Shown: one piece after another, positions 59,501 through 64,000 of the stretch
Layout of the letters: each line of letters opens with the position of its first letter
Position numbering within the stretch: the stretch's first letter is position 1
DNA from: Trichostrongylus colubriformis
Lineage: Eukaryota > Nematoda > Chromadorea > Rhabditida > Trichostrongylidae
Length of the DNA: 64,000 bases
Reading direction: 5' to 3'
NCBI GenBank assembly: GCA_963978905.1
Contig: OZ022259.1
Location: forward strand, 26,138,068 to 26,202,067
Program-made: the position numbers and the translations under genes
Notes under the pieces: generated by a model
Told to the model about the DNA's origin: nothing
The model's database searches: none
What the model saw: only the letters and a program-made list of their open reading frames with translations

Positions 59501-60100
59501 TTCCCAAGCCCTTACGAGGATTGCAATCGGAAGGAATGGACCTCAATGGGAGAAGTGTGTGCCGAATTCGTGCGGTTCATCACGACGCCGGATCGCGGAT
59601 TTGAAGCGGTGGTCAGAGACCACTATAGCGAGGTGTTGGAAACGGCCCCACACTCCCATCCTGCCACGTGCTTGGGTACGGACCCAAGGCACAAGAGATC
59701 GCCATTTGTCGGACGACAGATCGTGTTGTTCCTGGAAAAAGTAAGGATCACCAGTGGGGACATTCTGATGATGTCCGAGTTTCTGCCAGCTTCCGCGGAA
59801 TTGCAAGAGCGACGGCGAGAGGAGAAAATCGCCCGGGCGAGACGCCGAAGGGATGAATTCAAGCCGAATTTCTATGTGATAGCCGATCCGAAGCATCGTC
59901 GTCACGCCATGAACATATCGTTCCGCCGACCCGGTCCCAGTAAGGAAAAACAATCCGCGGCCATATGTCAACGCGACAGATACTCGAGCCGCCCACCGAA
60001 CAGGCAGTATGCGGAGTCGAGCTGCGGTGGGGCGAGAGGAGGGAAACCCGGACAGTACCGTGGCGAACCGGGGAGCTCGGCCAGGGGGAGTGCCCGCTGA
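53507..60100 (+). CDS. Gypsy gag-pol polyprotein with novel C-terminal extension
   Basis: 2197 residues without a break. An in-frame TGA lies two codons before the ATG, which has G at -3. Order: coiled-coil gag N-terminus (about 1-130), retrotransposon gag domain (about 270-450), one CCHC knuckle (502-515), aspartic protease (DTG at 581-583), RT with YLDD at 1022-1025, RNase H (first Asp 1177), HHCC and integrase core with Asp 1460, Asp 1520 and Glu 1556 (D-E spacing 35). Then a basic RKRGRPRK AT-hook-like motif at 1749-1756 and about 440 further residues. The extension contains a strand-like VVPAIVVVWPDQ (about 1962-1972), HLQPGGTLLFFPSP (from 1989) and a basic Gly/Arg-rich tail. It resembles the end of a methyltransferase fold, but no glycine-rich SAM motif is evident. 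Its function is unknown. Confidence 0.95.
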   Translation: MSTSPEMNAAELEQLLLEEPTTADQLASMKATLEHLVRKVDKIAETDVQQVRASAEVIAERLSVLRDVPAQVAQGVSTRSTKQLVEMASSRINEECILIEKELEQLREWEVEARALKSMAREALEVVTSVGTRQCRMKPERVAPLKVEDTPETHRGSEQVRHTDALHLQESRHGSHGDNNRPVVCEQLNVGDFDNVEYHLHFDPIAAAQGRIASRASRRNVAEQANLQPDETTEFKPRTAASSPSSSTRCQSQGGSSHLDSAIGSIFAAMALPEVEVYSDAQGHKFEDFIVRFTMKYRNLGLRNDLLVQLFLSKLDGYPKAVAKALPKHLREGSFDDLVGALRSKFRQNDPASQMKAYMELKRLRKTGDVTRYCLELERLSSEAYPDASEQELSRTRAGELVSQLTDWPEYLQLFTTMEIAPKELAYDMVKTMAQRSERSREVAAAMRNGSETYDRRRQEGGRHRADHRTTSGPSSRETREPTPSAEEVLTERDRSRPTVRCYNCNKQGHLKKDCKVKKKQGATGKEAKTDPQAGTARIFTASLRKWICGAVEAERECDLVGEQTTAEVHLLGMARTALLDTGSQISIVPLQMLQTAWKTGFDLDADVEEIPLAQQKQVYDASGNRMSFKGAIRLTLQLNGRKKRIAVFVMSGGDGMMVLGTNALRQLGYDLIQQSPITASRDTPTGAQKESPVKERDCRRRTFRKRKPKTSLPVTVAKRVYLRSGETRTVPVRCKNLTQKGIFWSEDKLIPDMVWEGGTEAVELPVTNTFAGAKIFRVGEKVGAIEPTEVVDAAPVKYPADMLQRTEPLPADREGRLLKSLHDNRTSGEGHDELDNLVKRYAHVFAVSDQELTQTTLVEHSIDTADASPIRQKARPVPLATRVELRRILSDLQDRKIIEPSKSSWASPIVLVHKKDGSLRLCVDYRRVNQVTKMDSYPLPTIDAILQSLKGRRYFSTLDLSSGYWQISLSEDAKEKSAFTTTEGLYQFRVLPFGLASSPAVFQRLMHIVLEPVLGDDVFCYLDDIMVATETMGRHLQVLEQVFQELSKAHLKLNPRKCVLLERKVQFLGHVIDHDGLHMDPAKVEAIENFPLPQSRSDLRTFLGMCSYYRKFVLGFSKVAAPLHEMTSERALFKWDSLRRSCFDKLKSVIRQAPVLAQPDIEAARSGSRPFKIHTDASIQGLGAVLSQEGDDGFLHPVFFASKGLSRCERNYHVTDLEALAVVFALRKFHMFVYGLPVEVYTDHQALTALFKRTNVSARVLRWALELQKYNLKIVYLKGAANRVADALSRGVVSTVGDDSTEAIPNDLIVAATLEEPEWTAELRQDPTYAEVMADLEKGNLDREVAIPDTSQRFKVADFVLDHGYLALLENCSLRRVVPKSKRREIFEEAHASLLAGHFGPRKLIRQLSKSLFWETMKRDIIQWSQECRECLCHNNHVPMTPPLKPIVTTKPYELVGVDILEMGPTADGNRYILSVIDHFSKFGGAYAIPSKTASVVARVLFERWIAEGGRQPKCILSDQGGEFDNRLMNELRSLMDIDHVYTKGYNPRENGLTERFNQTLIHMLKKKVAVPTEWDRMLPFCVYAYNTTVHESTGESPFFLLHGFDPYVPWKAVPAQGPSEYAVDIESYTQEVAAATKVARDYAQEKNDKMRQRMKVTYDRDKHVCLKRPEVGDRVYMKAPREKQSSTHPKLANPWEGPYRVIDTSENSALITLIEGVRDAVRVPFDMLVKLPAGVSNEPLRTRTTRRKRGRPRKQNGRCNGIAEKVICYRTLITMDHPLNLRRKCDCGLFDQMAHVALPTLKHPMARSKRVADMFQLANVASISEQECWGDERKEEELRMKNSQYLTPYGVALAMQAHRRRCHLYAEAIDNAQGMRFEHPALFPWPVKYDAGAYITTAISMLKHVNVPGSTTTAVQQVFIALPPAFGRVHTEVDYAENLIVYVYEDWERLAQKLLDISVVPAIVVVWPDQMPSGRSMRQMIIAIERHLQPGGTLLFFPSPYEDCNRKEWTSMGEVCAEFVRFITTPDRGFEAVVRDHYSEVLETAPHSHPATCLGTDPRHKRSPFVGRQIVLFLEKVRITSGDILMMSEFLPASAELQERRREEKIARARRRRDEFKPNFYVIADPKHRRHAMNISFRRPGPSKEKQSAAICQRDRYSSRPPNRQYAESSCGGARGGKPGQYRGEPGSSARGSAR

Positions 60101-60138
60101 GACCTAGAGTCGGGACGCCTCTATCGCACCGCCGGGCA

Positions 60139-60460
60139 TGTCATATCCTTGAAGTAATGTGTATTAAGTAGTGCTATGTTGTTGTATTAGACCTTGTTGT
60201 ATATTGTTTGTTGTTGGTTGTAACTAAAGAATGATCGTTACTGTTAGCTATGATGACGTCACTGTTAAGACATGGACGAACAAGAACGGATCAGGATCGA
60301 TACACAGCAACCTAGGAGGCCGGCCGATGACGTCACCGCTGGACCAACCAATGGCAGAGGACCGCCGGTCACTTCCGGTCCAGCGGCTATATAAGGCTCG
60401 CTCAGAGCCGGAGGGTGTTCTTTTTGCTCTTGTCCGCGCAGGGTTCGGTGGCTCGTTACT
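60139..60460 (+). repeat. 3' LTR of the gypsy element
   Basis: 322 bp, identical to the 5' LTR and followed by ATTT. The 38 bp between the stop codon and this LTR lack an obvious polypurine tract. Confidence 0.97.
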
Positions 60461-60550
60461 ATTTCTCGCGTGCGAAAAATGAATACTCTCAGTGTGTGGG
60501 GCGGGCAGATTGGTAAAAAAAGGTTCAGATAGGTCTTGTGGAATAGCCTA

Positions 60551-60993
60551 AAGGAATCGTCAAGGAAAACTCCATAATTCTAATTCTTCTCGAAGTAACG
60601 CTACTAGATACGGTACATGAACAGAAACATGAAGAAAAAGAGAAATTTCTTTGAACGGAGGCAGAAATCGGAAAACTGGAAGAGGACCTAATTGTTTGAA
60701 TTCCCGCTCGGCACGGTTGAAACAGCTGCCTGCTGGCAGAGTGCAATTAAATTTTAGCTCCCGATGCTGGCTTGCTACTGGTTCAGCAACCCTCAGCGCC
60801 AGATAACTGGCGCCACTTTGTTCGCATAGCTACCGTAGCTGCGCTGCCTCGGACGCTTTACCCCGTCAGACGGCACTTTGAGGAACTCTATTTTAGTAAT
60901 TCTTTCTTTCTTCGCGTGAAACTTTGCATGTAAGCAAATATTGCATGAATATATGGGTAACAGAAGAATTCATATTTCCGTGAACGATTCCTT
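60551..60993. mobile_element. Foldback family F, copy 3 (diverged)
   Basis: Ends AAGGAATCGTCAAGGAAAA and CCGTGAACGATTCCTTT, with the CGTGAAACTTTGCATG block on the right. The arms are more diverged than in copies 1 and 2. Confidence 0.5.
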
Positions 60994-61084
60994 TGATGCC
61001 CTTCGTCAAGTCTGTGTCGAAAAATTCCCGACGGGAGGTCGTATCGTGGTTTGTTGGGTTTGGTAGAGGCCTTAGTAACCTACT

Positions 61085-61143
61085 GGTAGAGGTAAATCAA
61101 GACTACTAATCTACTATTAGTAGTACTTGATTTACCGCCTACC
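61085..61143 (+). repeat. 59-nt near-perfect hairpin
   Basis: Arms of 5, 11 and 8 paired bases separated by two small internal loops, with a 5-base loop. The central paired block is GGTAAATCAAG with CTTGATTTACC. It could be a small RNA hairpin or a tiny foldback MITE. Confidence 0.5.
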
Positions 61144-61308
61144 GTACGGAGAATGTGAGAACTGGGAATACATGTTCTCTGAAAAAAAGTATTCCAACTC
61201 CTGAGGTGTGACGTGTGACGGAACTCGTATTGGAAAAGAGTGGTTCAAGGTCTTACCACGGTCCCAATCACTGGCGCTGCCACGCATCTACCGGGAGGGG
61301 AGACGGTC

Positions 61309-61449
61309 ATTTGGCGCGGCCTCTTGGAGCTAATTTGTCAATGGGGCACTGCCAAAGCTCCTCCCCTAAAAAGGCTTAGGTAAATCTGGGAGAGTCCAGA
61401 CGGCCCATGCGCCCCATAGGCAAATTAGCTGCAAGGGCCGCGCCAAAGG
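61309..61449. repeat. Inverted repeat, ~40-bp arms
   Basis: TTTGGCGCGGCC and AGCTAATTTG blocks at 61309-61348 recur inverted at 61411-61449. CCGGGAG occurs as a direct repeat just outside. A MITE is possible but no target duplication is clear. Confidence 0.5.
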
Positions 61450-61479
61450 ACATACACCCACCGGGAGAGTTGTCTGTAG

Positions 61480-62610
61480 GGCGTCATAATGCGTTAGCGA
61501 CCGACTGACCTAGCCCTTCGCCCGTCTGCTTCTACCCACCATTTAATGACGCAGAGAAGGGCGAAAGGGAACGAGTGAAAGAGAGAGGCTTTCGAATTTC
61601 TCGGGTTCATGACCCTTTTCTTTCTTTTTTTTCTGTACTTTACAGTCCACAGCTCCTACTTTCATAATTTCCAATTATTCCACAATCTGTCAAATTTACG
61701 CCTGTTTTTGAAGCACCGTCAGGTGTATACCCGTCACTGAATTTGAAAGTAGCGATCTAATGCAATAGTGGAGAAGGTACGGATTGAAACCGTCGGAAAC
61801 CCAAGAAATAGTTTACTTCTTCACTGTCAAGGACTCTGTCCATAGGCTCTGTTCATCATAACCGAGATTTTTGTATTGCTACATACATGATGTACTGTGA
61901 GCAGTACCACATTAGAAGAACGAGCAGTTATTCTATTTTCCTGACAAGCCTCAGTCCCGTATTTCATTGCATTTTCAATAAACACTCACCTCACGACTCT
62001 TAATCGGCGACGATATATTCGGCTGAATTAGGTCATATTTACGGTTTCTTCAACGTGCAACGGAAACATTCCAGAAAAGGAAGAAAAGCTTGTATGGGAG
62101 TTTTTTCACGAGCGCGACGAAGTGTGCTCACGCGAAAACAGTATGAGGGTTCGCGAAAGACAGCCATTTGATCCGTTTTTCACCGCGCTTGGTAGGCGGC
62201 ATCCCCAGCCATCATGTAGTTCCCCGATCACTCCATGGGAGGTAAATCATTCTACCCCATTCGCTGCTCTTGTAAGAGCCTACCTACCTTATACGTCTGC
62301 AGTTCCACTGAGTAAAGCGTGCTCCCCCCTGGCGAACTCGCGCTGTGAAACCTTCGAAATGCTTTGAGACACAATCCTTGTCTCCTTAGCAGCTTTTTTT
62401 CCGCTGAGTCAGATACAGCGGCTCAGCATGTGGCACTTGATAGAGCCTCAGGGAGTTCCAAACTGGAGGAGTTTTCTGCCGACCCTTCTATCCATTACGA
62501 AATACAATTACTTTTACTTTCAAAATAGAACTCTCATGAAAACCAGGAGGGTTCCCCCTGAATTCCTGAAGTGGTAGTGCGAATTGCGAGAGGGCCCGAG
62601 CTTCCACCGC
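61480..62610. other. No recognised gene
   Basis: An imperfect inverted pair AGCCCTTCGCCC/GAAGGGCGAAAG lies at about 61512-61570. Nothing else is supportable. Confidence 0.4.
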
Positions 62611-62679
62611 AACTGAACGTTGTACTCCAAGCTTGGAAATGAATATCGATCACGAGCGCGCATAACCAGCTCGTGTTCA

Positions 62680-62905
62680 GGGTTTGCGATCGCGCCTGCG
62701 TTTCAGGCGATCAGGCGATTACGCGACTGGCCAAAGTCAATAAAACCAAATCGATTGGACGATTACGCGGTCATGCGGAACGAAAAAATACGTATCGATC
62801 AGGCGATTAGGTGATTAGGCGACCATGCGATCAGGCGAATAGGCAAAAAGCATAAGATACTTATCGATTGAGCGATCAGGCGATTAGGCTATCAAGCGGA
62901 AAGGA
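62680..62905 (+). repeat. GCGATCAGG/GCGATTAGG minisatellite-like region
   Basis: Irregular repeats of CGATCAGGCGATTAGG-type units with intervening GGCAAAAAGCATAAGATAC-like sequence. A diverged relative is at about 1835-1950, near METTL5, so this is a dispersed family. Confidence 0.55.
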
Positions 62906-62908
62906 TAA

Positions 62909-63078
62909 GGCCGCGTTCATACTTTGTGTTGCCGGCGGCAGGGCGTGGCTGTGTGTCTTTGCTTCTCCGCCTGTGTCACCCTGTCTCGTTGCCGACGTCG
63001 TTGCGTCTCCCCCGTGCCATTCGCCTTACTGCATGTGAACGCTGCCACACCCTGCTGGCACGAAGTATTTATGCGGCC
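62909..63078. mobile_element. PIF/Harbinger-like MITE, copy 3
   Basis: 170 bp, GGCCGCGTTCATACTTTG start, same family as 41000-41172. The left flank is TAA, the right AAA. Confidence 0.7.
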
Positions 63079-63147
63079 AAAGATACGTACTAATTGTACC
63101 AGTTAGGTGAATGATACGCCTGACTGCTCGATCGACATACGAGTGTC

Positions 63148-63800
63148 GGTAAACGGACAAATGTGCAGAGGTACGCACTACCGCGACGCAGCTCGCGCGT
63201 CGCGGCCTCCATCATGTGGCGCGTTGGCATGCTTACAAGCTCTAGGTCTCCTTACCTCATGAGGCAAGGTTCTTCGTGAGCCGCACATGGGATTTCGCCC
63301 ACTACGGTGCAAAAAAAGCGACTCTTGACTTGCCGCTGAAGCGGCGAGCCAAGAGTCGCGCGCACTTCGCGCGCATTGCAAGGGAAGGAAGCCCCGATAT
63401 GGGGGCTAATATGGGGTGTCGCCAAATGTCGTTGTTGAGCTTGTAAAATCGGTGCGAAAAAAACTTTTGATTGAATTCGCGAGCCTTCACTAGCGTAAAC
63501 CGAAAATCCCGCCACAGATATCTCCGTGATATGGAACACCCAATCGCGATAGTAACGTCAGCTTAAACTTCACCGCTGCCCCACGCAAACTCCGTTCTAG
63601 TCAAACTCGGCAATGCGATCGACCTTCCCCACCGACCATGCGTAGGACACTCTGCGGGTATCTCGCCACATGCTCTCTCTTACGCGGAGTGCGCAGACAC
63701 AGTGACGAAACGGGAGAAAGCCTGTGCCCAATGACGACTAACCGCGATGCAAACTCACGCGTCGCGGTAGTGAGTACCTCTGCACATTTGTCCGTTTACC
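63148..63800. mobile_element. 653-bp inverted-repeat element
   Basis: Ends GGTAAACGGACAAATGTGCA, inverted at the right, with arms of about 58 bp that include CACTACCGCGACGC. The interior has a GCGACTCTTG/CAAGAGTCGC hairpin related to 37.45 kb. No target duplication is clear and no ORF is recognised. Confidence 0.6.
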
Positions 63801-63828
63801 ATTCCCCTCAATATACATTTTTTTCTTA

Positions 63829-63936
63829 GGCCGCTTCCATACTTTGCGCACCGACGCCGTCACGCGCGTGCCTGCGCCACGCGCGTGCCTGTGTCACGCG
63901 CGTGACGGCGTCGGTGCGCAAAGTATGGAAGCGGCC
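63829..63936. mobile_element. Perfectly palindromic PIF-like MITE, copy 4
   Basis: 108 bp flanked by TTA at 63826-63828 and 63937-63939. The arms are perfect inverted repeats of about 42 bp from GGCCGCTTCCATACTTTGCG inward to CACGCGCGTG, around a short centre holding a third CACGCGCGTG. The outer sequence matches the PIF-like family; the inner half is new. Confidence 0.8.
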
Positions 63937-64000
63937 TTACCGCCTGATGGCGTGAATCGTGTACTCCAAATACGCCAAATAGTGTTGCAGGCAGATATAT

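Larger units (their letters stand above)
52916..60460 (+). mobile_element. Ty3/Gypsy LTR retrotransposon, intact, identical LTRs
   Basis: A 7545-bp element with two identical 322-bp LTRs, flanked by the 4-bp duplication ATTT (52912-52915 and 60461-60464). A single gag-pol frame of 2197 residues has protease, RT, RNase H and integrase in Ty3/Gypsy order with all catalytic residues present. Ends are TGTCAT...TTACT rather than TG...CA. Identical LTRs and an unbroken frame indicate very recent insertion and possible activity. The polyprotein continues about 440 residues past the usual end of integrase. Confidence 0.96.

Noticed and set aside
62690..62905. CRISPR-like regular repeats
   Set aside because: Unit length and spacing are irregular, there are no unique spacers of constant size, and the sequence is eukaryotic; it is a degenerate minisatellite.

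Overview
The window looks like nuclear DNA of a parasitic nematode, most likely a strongylid (hookworm-type) worm. The evidence is short GT-AG introns with TTYCAG-type acceptors, a probable trans-splice acceptor one base before a start codon, RTE-type reverse transcriptase remnants of the kind I recall from hookworm assemblies, and dense nested transposons with long inverted repeats. It is gene-poor. The one host gene I can identify firmly is a six-exon METTL5 (18S rRNA m6A methyltransferase) orthologue on the minus strand at 161-2982, rebuilt from exons too small to show as long ORFs. Upstream of it on the same strand are exon-like segments of an unrecognised gene (about 4619-5716). Weaker host-like exons lie at 31676-31872, 39.5-41.7 kb and 47763-47857.

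Layout: 0-6 kb host gene(s) with a TTAA-flanked foldback element in a METTL5 intron, a hAT-type MITE and a SINE-like repeat. 6-13 kb: decayed RTE LINE, a TA-flanked mariner-like element, a 1 kb inverted-repeat element and a tandem array. 14.08-25.35 kb: a complete BEL/Pao LTR retrotransposon (673-bp LTRs differing at one base, 5-bp target duplication, tRNA-Gly primer site). Its gag-pol frame carries two stop codons, and 3.2 kb of unexplained sequence follows pol. 25.9-30.3 kb: a 4.36-kb foldback made of about 146-bp repeats, with a piggyBac-like deletion derivative nested inside. 30.3-33.2 kb: small foldbacks and a palindrome made of two CR1 3' ends. 33.2-36.6 kb: a decayed CR1/Jockey-like LINE on the minus strand. 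36.7-52.9 kb: tandem array, further copies of the same DNA-element families and little recognisable coding sequence. 52.92-60.46 kb: a complete Ty3/Gypsy element with identical 322-bp LTRs and one uninterrupted 2197-residue gag-pol frame. 60.5-64 kb: more foldbacks and palindromes.

The most notable items are: (i) the gypsy polyprotein extends about 440 residues beyond the integrase region through an AT-hook-like motif into a domain I do not recognise, with a Rossmann/methyltransferase-like look; (ii) the gypsy LTR holds two perfect TGACGTCA (CREB/ATF) sites, a CCAAT box and a TATA box; (iii) the BEL element repeats the heptamer TAGTTCA about ten times in 1.8 kb after pol and three times in each LTR, beside zinc-knuckle fragments and splice-like sites suggesting a third gene; (iv) an ATATATAA plus GTCT-repeat head module is shared by two unrelated tandem-repeat families, resembling Helentron-associated INE elements. 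Most element families recur within the window (A/B/C inverted repeats, TA-flanked family, PIF-like MITEs), so boundaries were set by comparing copies and target duplications.
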